Source: Melastoma dodecandrum (taxonomy: Eukaryota; Streptophyta; Magnoliopsida; Myrtales; Melastomataceae). From it: a stretch of 64,000 bases of DNA. The translations under genes and the position numbers were made by a program. Below the pieces are notes generated by a model. The model ran no database searches, had not been told where the DNA came from, and saw only the letters and a program-made list of their open reading frames with translations. Below, in pieces: positions 51,622-62,904 of the stretch. Position 1 is the stretch's first letter; every line of letters begins with the position of its first letter. The DNA lies in NCBI GenBank assembly GCA_029817715.1, contig JARUPY010000089.1, positions 1,426,001 through 1,490,000 of the forward strand, written 5' to 3'.

Positions 51622-52474
51622 CATCAGCGTCGATTGATCAAACAAACCCTTCGTCGTAGAAGGGATCATCGTCCCACCCACCGAACCAAAAATGTGTTGA
51701 CATTTCGCATATTCACACAAAACTTGTTTTCGACTCCCATCGTTGTCGCCAAAAACGTGTTTTGCCGACGAAACACGTCGCAACATAACGGGAACTAACA
51801 CATGATTAAAGAAATGTGAACGCCAGGACTTTAAACAAATCAGAACAAAAGCACACGAAATACTTACTTCCATTTCTGGGAAATGGAGTACAAGGAGACA
51901 ACCAAACAGCCGTTCGGGGTCTTTGAATGATTGTCTTGTTACAAGATATTTTCTAAAGATTGTACAGAGATTCTACCATAAAACTAAGATAAAGACAAAG
52001 TGTCTGACTAGAGAATCTTCAGTGATGGTTATTCTTCATCTTTAACTTGCATTTTTCAATTATCTTCAATTTCGCCACGTTTTAATTGTGATCTTCCACG
52101 TGTAAAATCTTATCTTTAATATTATCCCAGTGTTCTACTGATTACATTTTCTAAGTTCTCCGAAGTTAGATTTCTCTATCGATTGGGAGAATCCTCGAAT
52201 TGAAGGATCTTCTATCGACTAGATTCTCTGCATCGAGGGGAGAATGCTTCATCGACTGTGATAGATTTTCTCCATAAGGGAGAATCTTCCAATGGAGTAA
52301 GATTTGTTTTAGAGGACCCCATCGGCGTTAGATTTTCTCCTTCGACTAGGAGAATCCTCCTGGATTTATATTTTTTCCATCGACGACTTACCTATTATAT
52401 TCGTCGATTGTGATCTACTCAAATCACAATCGATGGCCCAAAATTATCTGGTGTAAATATTCTCCACTCTTCTA

Positions 52475-52756
52475 TGCCTGCGACATGCTACCAAGTTCAA
52501 GGCAGTTGTCGACATGCCATCGAGCCACTCGCCCGACAAGGAGTACCTTGGGTAGAGGCAGCATCCATCGACATGGACAGCCGACGGGGATATGGTTTGG
52601 AGTTCTCAGCAGAGATTAGGCAGATCGGAGAGGAAGAAATTCGACAACGAGCGAAGGAAAAAGTGCAGGGTAGGCGTCCTGCCTTACGAAGTCCGCACAC
52701 TGAGCTCTGATCACTGTGTGACTCGCCGAGATGTGCGTAATAGCATGCCAATATGA
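52475..52756 (+). pseudogene. Lipoxygenase pseudogene: 3' end of last exon (copy A)
   Basis: Homologous to about 46170-46474 of the intact LOX, including codons for [14 protein letters not shown] and the C terminus, plus about 100 bp of 3' UTR. The Glu codon of the LGERQ region is TAG here (52553-52555), and further indels shift the frame, so it cannot encode an active end. It joins directly to the GAGAATCC repeat on its left. It is likely the missing 3' part of the LOX copy truncated at 50024. Confidence 0.85.
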
Positions 52757-53162
52757 AAGGAGCAACAATCCATACAACGATGTTGTTGCTATAACAAAAC
52801 TAATTATCTGTTATTCTGGACCTTTTATTGTTTGATGTAGACAATAGAAAAAATTTGCGTGGATAGTTCATGTGAATGAGCAATTCATGTAAAATCTGAT
52901 AGATTAACCTGAATGATTAGAATCATCAGGTATTAGTGTTTATGAAAAGAGTACATACCAAGCATTCAACATATTTATATTATCATAGTTTACATGGCAT
53001 TATGACTGAAATAAGCACACATGGAAGTCTCACGTCATTACATAAGACAATCATCAGACACCGGTAGGAAAAGATGAAGTTACTAGCTTATTCATTTACC
53101 GCGTTAAAGCTCCGGCGAAAGCAGAGTCGGCCGCGGTGGTTGTTTTTAAGATCACCCCAGGC

Positions 53163-53495
53163 TTAGAGACACGCGAAAGGGGTCGGAATATAACACTTGG
53201 TCGCGATTGAAAGGATGTGCATCGGGTCTAACCCTTGGACGGGCAGCTTTAACAGTGGGTCCAGCCGGAACACGCAGAAGCAAGACAGGTCGACAGATTT
53301 CAGCATCGTGCAGCAAGGACCCGGAGGTTTTGGATTTTTAGTCGTCACGTCTGGTAAGCAACTAAAAAATGGGCCGACAGACAAGCCGCATCCGTCAAAC
53401 AAGCTGGCGCTAGCTATGTTAGCAAAGAGTGCCACCATCAAAGCAAGCACCACTGCGATCGTCACTTTCCCTGAGTTTGCCATGCTGAAAATCAC
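53163..53495 (-). CDS. DIR1-type lipid-transfer protein (copy A)
   Basis: Small secreted lipid-binding protein of the nsLTP-like family that includes DIR1, a long-distance signalling protein of systemic acquired resistance. The frame encodes 110 residues, or 106 from the better-placed Met (MANSGK, 53483). A signal peptide of about 26 residues ends near NIASA. The mature part has the full eight-cysteine pattern C-x9-C-x14-CC-x9-CxC-x26-C-x7-C, with CFC as the fifth and sixth cysteines. It ends TPFACL. It is intronless. A TATATAAAAGG box lies about 80 bp upstream. The protein is identical to copy B at 56305. It is convergent to the dead LOX 3' end, repeating the LOX/LTP layout further left. Confidence 0.85.
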   Translation of the reverse strand: MIFSMANSGKVTIAVVLALMVALFANIASASLFDGCGLSVGPFFSCLPDVTTKNPKPPGPCCTMLKSVDLSCFCVFRLDPLLKLPVQGLDPMHILSIATKCYIPTPFACL

Positions 53496-53575
53496 AACGT
53501 TTCACTTGTTCTTTCTTTTCCTTCTACCGATGGGTTGGCGAATTCAGTGTGATCCCTGTGACTCGCGACTGCAAA

Positions 53576-53586
53576 CCTTTTATATA
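53576..53586 (-). promoter_or_regulatory. TATA box (TATATAAAAGG) of LTP copy A
   Basis: On the minus strand TATATAAAAGG lies 81-91 bp upstream of the first ATG at 53495. This is canonical spacing for a plant core promoter with a short leader. The same box is conserved in copy B. Confidence 0.7.
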
Positions 53587-54049
53587 GGAAGAATGTCTAC
53601 CGTGAGACACATAATCACGAAGAATAAAAAAATATACGTTCAAGTATCTGTCGAGCACGTTTATCATTCCAATGTAACTAGGTACTGTTTAGGAATATAC
53701 GAAACGTCTCGTAGCGAAGGATCCTTTGGAGGAAGTACCCAAACTGGGAAGATGCACATCAAATGAATAAGTTCAAAACTGTACATGTCAATGCACGTGA
53801 AAAGAATTTCTACTAAGAACCTTGCGATGACAATCTTGGTATCATAACTATCGAGAAGTGTCTGGTATGTCCGCTTGCGCATGAGGTTTTGGAGGTTTCT
53901 CTTGTAGCGTTGTCATTGCCGTTTCGCCGTCCGGTTCCTTCATCAATCATTGTGATGGTCGCATTTCGTGTTATGTAGGGATAGCGACACCATGGTTATC
54001 GTATTCTATCGCCTATTACCGCTGTTTGGTGAGGATTTTGGATTCTATG

Positions 54050-54824
54050 CAAGTATCTCCAGAAAACCAACATCAAGAACATGAGAATAAGAAATTACAG
54101 CGGAGTTGTATTCTTTGTAGTATTCGTACCGACTGACATCTACAATATGAACACCAACCAACTATACGCATAACTTTACATTTAAGGCGAATTGTCCGGC
54201 CACGAGTCAAGGCCATCCATGACTTAGTCTAATTAAAGCTAACAAGCAGATTCCGAGCTTGCACACCGTTGTCGTCACTGGACCACTCCGACCATGTTTG
54301 CAACCAGACCCTTGATCCGATCGGTTAAAGTTTGAGCCTATCTATTGGATCATTGTCTTGGTTTTTCTCCCGACGTTGTATTTGAAGCTTTTATTAAATA
54401 ATAATGAGAAATTTTCAATTGTATTTTCATGTGATTTTTGAAATCTAGTCTTTACTTATCAAAACGTTTTATATCGCTGATTTCAAAGGCGTCTTTTTTT
54501 ATTATTATTATTCCAAAAACGTCTTGTTTCGATCTATGTTTTCTCGTCAAAAAAGGCCATCGAAGGGAATCTTAAATTTTTTAGATTTTTTTAATCATTA
54601 ATTCCGTCAAACTTTTTAAAACTTGATATGATTCTCATTAAAATATTAAATATTATAAATGAATATATTTTATTTGTGAAAGATAACATCTTTCTCCGGT
54701 TGTAAAATAGTCTTCTGAAATCGAACCATCGATGATCGCCTGCGGCTGCATCCTCCCGCTTGTCGCCGGCCTCCGACGACTACTACTTAAGATCCATGAT
54801 TGACTACAACTCAAGCTTCCAGGA
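54050..54824. other. Spacer between duplicated blocks A and B
   Basis: 775 bp of unique-looking AT-rich sequence with no recognisable gene. It separates the two copies, so they are not immediately adjacent tandem repeats. Confidence 0.55.
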
Positions 54825-55617
54825 CATCAGTGTCGAATGATCAAACAAACCCTTCGTCGTAGAAGGGATCATCGTCCCACCCACTGAACCAAAAATGTGT
54901 TGACATTTCGCATATTCACACAAATCTTGTTTCCGACTCCCACTATTGTCGCCAAAAACGTGTTTTGCAGACGAAACACGTCGCAACATAACGGGGACTA
55001 ACACATGATTAAAGAAATGTGATCGCCAGGACTTTAAACAAATAAGAACAAAAGCACACGAAACACTTACTTTCATTTCTGGGAAATAGAGTACAAGAAG
55101 ACAACCAAATAGCCCTTCGGGGTCTTTGAATGATTGTCGTGTTACAAGAGATTTTCTAAAGATTGTGTAGAGATTCTACCATAAAACTAAGATAAAGACA
55201 AAGTGTCTAGAGAATCATCAGTGATGGTTATTCTTCATCTTTAACTTGCATTTTTTAGTTATCTTCAATTTCACCGCGTTTTAATTGTGATCATTCTCTA
55301 AGTTCTCCGAAGTTAGATTTTCTCTGGGAGAATCCTCGAATTGAAGGATCTTCTATCGACTAGATTCTCTGCATCGAGGGGAGAATGCTTCATCGACTGT
55401 GATAGATTTTCTCCATAAGGGAGAATCTTCCAATGGAGTAAGATTTGTTTTAGAGGACCACATCGGAGTTAGATTTTCTCCTTCGACTTGGAGAATCCTC
55501 CTGGATTTATATTTTTTCCATCGAAAGCGACTTAACTATTATATTCGTCGATTGCGATCTACTCAATTCACAATCGAGGGCCCAAAATTATCCGGTGTAA
55601 ATATTCTCCACTCTTCT

Positions 55618-55899
55618 ATGCCTGCGACGTGCTACCAAGTTCAAGGCAGTTGTCGACATGCCATCGAGCCACTCGCCCGACAAGGAGTACCTTGGGTAGA
55701 GGCAGCATCCATCGACATGGACAGCCGATGGGGATATGGTTTGGAGTTCTCAGCAGAGATTAGGCAGATCGAGAGGAAGAAATTCGACAACGAGCGAAGG
55801 AAAAAGTGCAGGGTAGGCGTCCTGCCTTACGAGGTCTGCACACTGAGCTCTGATCACTGTGTGACTCGCCGAGATGTGCCTAATAGCATGCCGATATGA
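55618..55899 (+). pseudogene. Lipoxygenase pseudogene: 3' end of last exon (copy B)
   Basis: Same fragment as copy A, with the same in-frame TAG at 55697-55699 replacing the Glu codon of LGERQ. This shows that inactivation preceded the block duplication. It retains the terminal codons and TGA at 55897-55899. It differs from copy A by a few substitutions and a 1-bp indel around 55772. Confidence 0.85.
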
Positions 55900-56304
55900 A
55901 AGGAGCAACAATCCAACAACGACGTTGTTTCTATAACAAAACTAATTATCTGTTATTCTGGACCTTTTATTGTTTGATGTAGACAATAGAAAAAATTTGC
56001 GTGGATAGTTCATGTGAATGAGCAATTCATGTAAAATCTGATAGATTAACCTGAATGATTAGAATCATCAGGTATTAGTGTTTATGAAAAGAGTACATAC
56101 CAAGCATTCAACATATTTATATTATCATAGTTTACATGGCATTATGACTGAAATAAGCACACATGGAAGTCTCACGTCATTACATAAGACAATCATCAGA
56201 CACCGGTAGGAAAAGATGAAGTTACTAGCTTATTCATTTACCGCGTTAAAGCTCCGGCGAAAGCAGAGTCGGCCGCGGTGGTTGTTTTTAAGATCACCCC
56301 AGGC

Positions 56305-56637
56305 TTAGAGACACGCGAAAGGGGTCGGAATATAACACTTGGTCGCGATTGAAAGGATGTGCATCGGGTCTAACCCTTGGACGGGCAGCTTTAACAGTGG
56401 GTCCAGCCGGAACACGCAGAAGCAAGACAGGTCGACAGATTTCAGCATCGTGCAGCAAGGACCCGGAGGTTTTGGATTTTTAGTCGTCACGTCTGGTAAG
56501 CAACTAAAAAATGGGCCGACAGACAAGCCGCATCCGTCAAACAAGCTGGCGCTAGCTATGTTAGCAAAGAGTGCCACCATCAAAGCAAGCACCACTGCGA
56601 TCGTCACTTTCCCTGAGTTTGCCATGCTGAAAATCAC
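56305..56637 (-). CDS. DIR1-type lipid-transfer protein (copy B)
   Basis: Intact 110-residue frame (106 from MANSGK at 56625) whose protein is identical to copy A. It has the same signal peptide, the same eight cysteines and the same basic TATA promoter. Upstream divergence between the copies begins only beyond the promoter (for example near 56790 and 56868). Both copies therefore probably keep expression potential. Identity over the coding part, with more divergence in the left part of the block, suits recent duplication, gene conversion or purifying selection. The family's role in lipid or signal transport is known; the ligand here is not. Confidence 0.85.
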   Translation of the reverse strand: MIFSMANSGKVTIAVVLALMVALFANIASASLFDGCGLSVGPFFSCLPDVTTKNPKPPGPCCTMLKSVDLSCFCVFRLDPLLKLPVQGLDPMHILSIATKCYIPTPFACL

Positions 56638-56717
56638 AACGTTTCACTTGTTCTTTCTTTTCCTTCTACCGATGGGTTGGCGAATTCAGTGTGATCCCTG
56701 TGACTCGCGACTGCAAA

Positions 56718-56728
56718 CCTTTTATATA
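56718..56728 (-). promoter_or_regulatory. TATA box (TATATAAAAGG) of LTP copy B
   Basis: Same box and same spacing to the ATG as in copy A. Confidence 0.7.
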
Positions 56729-57322
56729 GGAAGAATGTCTACCGTGAGACACATAATCACGAAGAATAAAAAAATATACGTTCAAGTATCTATCGAGCAC
56801 GTTTATCTTTCCAATGTAACTAGGTACTGTTTAGGAATATACGAAACGTCTCGTAGCGAAGGATCCTCCAGGAGGAAGTACCCAAACTGGGAAGATGCAC
56901 ATCAAATGAATAAGTTCAAAACTGTACATGTCAATGCACGTGAAAAGAATTTCTACTAAGAACCTTGCGATGACAATCTTGGTATCATAACTATCGAGAA
57001 GTGTCTGGTATGTCCGCTTGCGCATGAGGTTTTGGAGTTTTCTCTTGTAGCGTTGTCATTGCCGTTTCGCCGTCCAATTCCTTCATCAATCATTTGTGAT
57101 GGTCGCATTTCGTGTTATGTAGGGATAGCGACACATGGTTATCATATTCCATCGCCTATTACCGCCGTTTGGTGAGGATTTTGGATTCTATGGCGTGGGG
57201 GCTGAGGTTGGCAGGTCGGGAGGACACCGTTGTTTGCTGGGATCCATTAGGTGGTGCGGTTGCGGCTACCTTGGAACCAGAGCAATGGGCTGATTTGGGG
57301 ATCAGTTACCGATGTGATGGCC

Positions 57323-57433
57323 ACTAGTGTCGACCTTGGGTAAGACCTCCGTGGTTGGGGAGGATCGCTGACGCGTCCGGAGTTGGTGTCAGTGGCAAGG
57401 ATAGGCGACTAGGAGGTAGGGATTGCCGATCTG
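57323..57433 (+). repeat. 110-bp repeat, right copy (pair with 50032-50141)
   Basis: Begins ACTAGTGTCGACCTTGGG and ends GATCTG, in the same orientation as the left copy 7.3 kb away. The two copies bracket the whole duplicated LOX/LTP region. Confidence 0.75.
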
Positions 57434-59919
57434 TTTCCCGGTCTGGGAAACAGTGACTGAGGGCAAAAGGTGCGAGGCCGCCATGGTTGGATCCTAACTG
57501 TTGGCACCAGAAGGAGGAGGGGGCTTTGGCGTTCATCAACACTTTGGAGTGTTGGTTTAGATTGTCGTGGTTGGGACGGAGAAGATCCTTCCGTCGCGGT
57601 TGGCTCGAGGAGTGAAGAGGTTGCCGACGACGTAGTTTGAGAATGGAGTCAAGCTGTCGTGGAGGGTGTTTGGACAGCCGTTGAAAGGGACATAGCCGAC
57701 CGCTCCGTGGCCCTGCATAAACAAACAAACGCATCAAGCAAGAGGGTGCCCCTTGCGAAGCCAGAGGCTGCCGGAGGCGACGGCTGAAGGTTCTCTGTTT
57801 CATGACCAGAGATAGACGCTGGAGACAGTGGACGAGTGGAGTGACTAGAAGGCTCCGGTTGCGCTTTAGATTGCTGGCATGAAGTCCTCCCAATCGCATG
57901 CATTTCAGCCGGCTGATTGCAGCAACCTCTGATGTGGGTTGGCCGAGGTGAATCTCCGTGTATGTTGTTGAACGCTGGAGACGTGGGCGGATGACGGCGA
58001 GAAGGAGCGCGACCTGCTTCCAGGAGATACGAAACAAAACTGGTGTTTGTCTAGGGGTTTTCCGTGGCCGGCGGTTTCCTTGGTTCAACCGACACGGAGG
58101 ATCGTGGAGGCGAGGAGAGGAGACCCGAATGTCTCCTCGGGAGGCTTTGGCTCCGGTTGACTGTCTAGTGTCGATGATTGGGGATGGCGGGTGTGGCGCC
58201 GGTGAGGAATCGTTGATGACTGCTTTGGCGGTAGACGAAAAGGAGGCGTCATGTCGTCGGTGCTAGTGGAGTTGCTGGGAAACCGTTGGTCGTCGAGACT
58301 ATCGCTGTTAGTGTTCGACCTGGAGATAGAATTCGGAGGGATCGTTTGTGTCTCCTCCCATGATTCAGGGGAAGTGAATCTGCCCCACAGGAGGAAGGTG
58401 GTCGTCTCTCCCCCTTTGAAATTTGGGGAAGATGAGATGCAAACAATCATATCGATGATTGTAAATCGGATTTAGCGACAAACTTTCCTCCGGTTTGACA
58501 ATACGTGAAAAATAAAGGTTAAAAAGTTTTGTCAATTCGTATCCTCCATTTCCTAAAATAATCTGTTCGAAGATAATCCGACGATGAGGACCGTGCGGAT
58601 CTATGAAAAAAGATTTTGTTGTTAATACTTGAAACTCGATCCAAACGGTAGAAAAATAAAGAGAATAGATGAATTATCGTGGTGAATTGACAACGATATA
58701 GAAAGGGGCGACATTAGAATGATGTGACACGACGGAGGCATGTTGTGCCACATGAGCACTTAAAGAACCAAATTGGGGATCTACAGTATTGAACAATTTT
58801 CATTTTCAGCTTAACCATTAATGTTTCGGTCTTTGACCATATATACGACCTTTTAACTTTATATCAACATTTTCATCATGCCAACCCATTTTATAGTTTA
58901 GACGATATCGATTGGTTGTATATTTACCTCGCTCGTGTCAAACAAATTATGTAATAAACATTAGCATTTTTAGTCCACCATTAATGTTTATGTTCGTGAC
59001 CATATATGTGACAATGTGACTTTTAACATTGGCGGATGCATACACATTAATCATATCAATTAATTTTATATGTTAGATAGCATCGAGTAGGTGAATATTT
59101 ATTTTGATTTATTTTTTTCTCTTTTCAAAACGTCTTTTAAAATTAAATGTAATATTTTCGTAAAAAGGTTAAATATTTGATTAGATGCATGGATGGATGC
59201 CCTTGGTATACATAATCCACGGCAACCAATGTTTCCGAAATCAAACTATCGCGTCCATTTTAGATGTATATATAGTCGTCTCGGCCGCGGATGGGTTATA
59301 CAAAAAAATTTCCACTTTTAGTGAGGCGACCTCATACGATATAAGAAGATGATATTGACAATGGTTCTTGCGATGACATATATTGCATCAAGTTTGATTT
59401 TAATCAAAGTAGTTGGTTGAGTGCCCTCGATGACCAAAAAAGGTCGTCAAAATATTTACATGCGAGTTGATCTACTCTCTTTAAGGGAAAATATTTGCAT
59501 CTAATTACATCCAGATTCGTTATGAATCATGGTAAATGACAACCCATCTGAATATAGATGTGTCCCACACGTGTCTGTATTTAGAAGGTCTACCAACTAC
59601 TTTTGAAAACCAAGATTATATGATTTACATTTACATAAGCCTGACAGATCTTATCTGTCCTAACTTTCTGTTAGCCCTATCACATAAGATCGCGAAACAC
59701 AGTCATGACATCTGTTCTAATATTCTGTTAGCCTTATCACCTAAGATCGTAAACACAATCACGTCCAGATGACATGATTGATCTTTAAGTGATACGAAGC
59801 ATCTCTCCCAATGGGAAAATGATTTATTTGGTTGATATTTCGTTTCCTTGCCTCGCAGAAACATCTGTCGACCATTGTACCTTCTGTAAATAATGTATTT
59901 TTATTTTGTATAAGAAATA
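57434..59919. other. Repeat-like GC-rich stretch then AT-rich spacer; no gene recognised
   Basis: 57434-58480 is GC-rich with overlapping open frames on both strands (the longest is 254 codons, minus, 57324-58088). None resembles a known protein or shows a domain, and the composition suggests an old noncoding repeat. From 58480 on the sequence is AT-rich and frame-poor. Confidence 0.4.
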
Positions 59920-61050
59920 CCTGCAGCAGAAGGGAAGTATCTGCTGCAGGCTTTGGAGAAGCCCCACGGGTGCTGTCTGCTTCTGGATGACTTGGTGAGG
60001 AGCCAAGCATCGGGGAAGCCTTGGAGAGGAGCCAAGCAGGTTGTGGAACTACCGGAGGGAAAATTCACCCTTGGACAGAGGGGCTGTCTACCTATGTAGG
60101 GCCGCTATGTGCTTGCGTGGAGCTGCCACGTTCTACAGAAACCCAACAACAGGGATTGTGGAGTTAGTCACTGTCTTCAGAGCAGAACCTCAACCAAAGA
60201 GTTTCTGGAGTTAATCACAGTTCTCTGTGCACGACCCAAAGGGTTACTGATCACGACCCAAAGGGTTACTGATCACAACCTATCGGGTTTCTGTGAGTAG
60301 AAAAGCCGAAGGTCTAACCGCATCACCTTCTACACTACAAAAGGATCTCAGTACCATCTGCTAATACATCCATTGTGGAAAAGCTGAAGGGCTGTCTACA
60401 ATACCCTCTGCATGAGTATTTTATTTCTTCTGTCAGTCTTGTATTCGCTATAAGTGTTCAATAGTGAATTACATCCTATAAGGGTGAAGAGTGAAGTAGG
60501 CTATTACCGAACCACTATAAACCTTTTGTGTCTCATTTACTTTCTGTGCAAAAGGAAAAGCAATTTAACAAACACAATGTGGACGTCTGAGTAGAGACTC
60601 CAAAAGTCATTCATCAAACATCGCACGCTACAAAAAACCAATCAGGTTCTGGAGTTGTTTCCTTCGATCTAGCTCTCGCATATCATCTCTTGGTAGTACA
60701 GAAACCTACAAGGTTCTGCAACAACCTTCTGTTACTACAAATATCTTTCAGATTGCTGATCACACTTAGGATGGTCGGATCTGTAGAACCTTGATAGTAG
60801 AAGCATCAACCTTCTGCTATTGCAGAAACCTTAATCAGGACTGCATAGTCACATTCTTGATCAGACTTCGGCTGGTCGTTCTCTAATCAAGCAGTTCACT
60901 TAGGGATCTGCTGTGCATAAGGGTTCGGGAACGTACAGAAACCTAACCTTCCGCTGTTGGGTTCTATTAGTTGTAAAAATGCTAAAAAGGCCATTACACT
61001 AATTCACCCCCTCTCTTAGTACCATTGTTACACCAAGAATAGTTTATAGT
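59920..61050 (+). mobile_element. Copia-like LTR/untranslated remnant
   Basis: Contains the pattern typical of Copia LTR 3' parts: GAGTGAAGTAGGC, then ATTACCGAACCACTATAAA, CTTTTGTGTCTCATTTAC and CTTTCTGTGCAAAAGG (about 60488-60565). Later comes CTAATTCACCCCCTCTCTTA (60999-61018), usual near the edge of such elements. It also holds two perfect tandem 22-bp units (60231-60252 and 60253-60274). No gag or pol frames exist. Boundaries and orientation are approximate. Confidence 0.5.
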
Positions 61051-62639
61051 GTCATTATTTCGCATGGTTTCGATATAATAATTCACTCATGGATGTGAAA
61101 TTGTGTATAAGTATTTCTTCCTCACAATGTAAATTTAGTTATGCTACTTATCATCCCATAGCTACGAGGTCCGTTATTTTTAGGAATTGTTGTAGCCGAA
61201 TTCGTCGTCATAAAATATGTTGGGACTAATATATTAGTTCGATATCGATCATTGTCGCGCACAACTCTTTCTCCGGTGCTCGCTCCGAATGAGGATGATT
61301 ATCTTACATAAATGCAGCAACATGGACTCCTGCACTTACTTTGTTATGCTCCACATGCATCGATTAGAACAAATAAAGAAAAACTTGGGTGGGCGGTACA
61401 GATTTTGACATTCATATGTTATTGCCCCAGTGATACTTCTGTTTAGTTTTCCTGATATTACTTGATAGCAAGGAATTCCAAAAAGACAGTTTATGTCATT
61501 AGCTATTCTGGCCTAGACGGTAATGGCAGGCTTTGCCGTCGGCACCATCTAACACTGGCTTATACGGTAGAAGCCCGAGGAGGGTTAGTGGGGTTGACTT
61601 ACTCCGACTGAGCGTGTTGCAGGGTCTTGTCTGAGACCGAGGAGGACGTAGTGGTCCGCCACGATTACGAACTTCGTGATGAAAAAAACTATGGTGTTTT
61701 ATTTAGCGGTATGCTATTGGTGATGAATTTGCTCCGAAAGTGTTTTGAAGGTAGTTCACATGTCTTGTCTTCGATTTCTTCGACCTTGAACTTCCATGAA
61801 AGGGGTTGACCTCGATCTTATGGGCCATTATAGCCATTTAACTCTCAGATCGAGATTCCATTAGTCTGCTAAAGAAATCCCATATGCCTGACAAAAAAAA
61901 AGCAAAGTCGTGTAAGCAAGGACAGGTTTGCAAAAAGAGTTGTGATGCCTATGGTTTGTATGAAACAAATAGCGAATCGGGTTTCTTCGTCGACGACGAT
62001 GGTGTCTTAAATTAAAATTTTAAACCAAAAAAAAAAAAAATCTACATGTTACCTCATCTCTGTCAATTTCCCACACCCCTGTCTACAGTAAGTCTCCTAT
62101 CTTTCATCAATATGTTACCCCTTATATGATCATGACCGATACTCTCGTATCATCATGACAGTCCAAGCCATATTATTAAGTGAATCATCAAGACAACCTC
62201 GTGCCTTCCTGTCGAGCAATATATGTGAATTCACATTACAACACCCGTTGCAAGATGAGAGAGTTGGACTCGCTTATTTCGAACTCCTAACTTGAACTAA
62301 TTGCAGATGGTTAACCACACTCGAGCCACAACCAAACTAGGAGAAATCACTAATGAAATATTCAAACAAGAGAAGGGAGTTGAGAAGAAGCAGGAGGATT
62401 TATGTCAGAAATTTTTGTAATGGTTTCCATGAATTGTTTTTTTTTATTTATATTTTGTTTTAAAGATTATTTTATAAGATGATCTATCACGTAAAACAAT
62501 TCGTGCAATCCCACTAAAGTATCATGATCAGAGTTTGGACGGTAAATAACATAACTGAGATCTCATTCTTAAAAGGAACTTTACATAGATAATTTCAGTT
62601 CCATGAGTGAATTATTATATTGAAACCATTCGACACAGT
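61051..62639. other. Spacer, no gene recognised
   Basis: AT-rich with short frames only. A 60-codon frame at 61627-61809 has no recognisable similarity. An A-run lies at about 62028-62040. Nothing else is supported. Confidence 0.4.
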
Positions 62640-62770
62640 GATACTATAAACCACAGCGGTCACAACCCCTCACGGACTTAGACGTATACTTGCAAGGCTT
62701 ATTATCGAGCTTTCTGGTAGAAACAAACGGACATATGATCGCGCGTGTTTTGTCGGAAATATGGGATACT

Positions 62771-62885
62771 TCAACAAAGTATAGTGCCAGCACCCTTACT
62801 AACATAGCCGGCTAATGTTGTCAGCACCAACAATGGGTCGATCCCTTTTATGGGAAGTCTAGTCTTGATAAAGCAAAAGCACGAT
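62771..62885 (-). pseudogene. DIR1-type LTP remnant (C-terminal part)
   Basis: The minus strand reads FIKTRLPIKGIDPLLVLTTL, then AGYVSKGAGTILC and TGA (62771-62773). This parallels the C-terminal part of the pseudogene at 47659. The seventh cysteine is Tyr. Homology extends into the 3' flank down to about 62640. The N-terminal half with the signal peptide is lost; Copia-like sequence lies next to it on the upstream side. Confidence 0.7.
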
Positions 62886-62904
62886 AGAGCGTACATTGTT
62901 CTTT

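Larger units (their letters stand above)
51622..54049. repeat. Duplicated block, copy A (2.43 kb)
   Basis: Direct duplicate of 54825-57192. The order in both copies is: a retroelement-like stretch (TTCGTCGTAGAAGGGATCAT...), the GAGAATCC repeat, a dead LOX 3' end with its 3' UTR, a minus-strand LTP gene and its promoter. It starts at CATCAG and ends at TTGGATTCTATG. Copy A has about 60 bp (near 52095-52155) that copy B lacks. In the stretch 51690-51770 the minus strand reads TTTTTGGCGACAACGATGGG, like a gypsy-type primer-binding region. Confidence 0.9.
54825..57192. repeat. Duplicated block, copy B (2.37 kb)
   Basis: Same order and orientation as copy A. Differences seen by eye are a loss of about 60 bp near 55290 and scattered substitutions, densest in the retroelement-like left part. 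The stretch from the LOX 3' UTR through the LTP gene to its promoter is nearly identical. The right end is TTGGATTCTATG at 57192, after which the copies diverge completely. Confidence 0.9.

Noticed and set aside
53197..53766. Long plus-strand frame overlapping LTP copy A (and its twin at 56339-56959)
   Set aside because: Antisense shadow of the LTP gene and its promoter. The minus strand has a signal peptide, eight cysteines and a TATA box.
57324..58088. 254-codon minus-strand frame
   Set aside because: No domain or recognisable similarity. Basic, low-information composition with open frames also on the other strand indicates GC-rich repeat DNA, not a gene.
61627..61809. 60-codon plus-strand frame
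   Set aside because: No similarity, no splice context or promoter, and length expected by chance.
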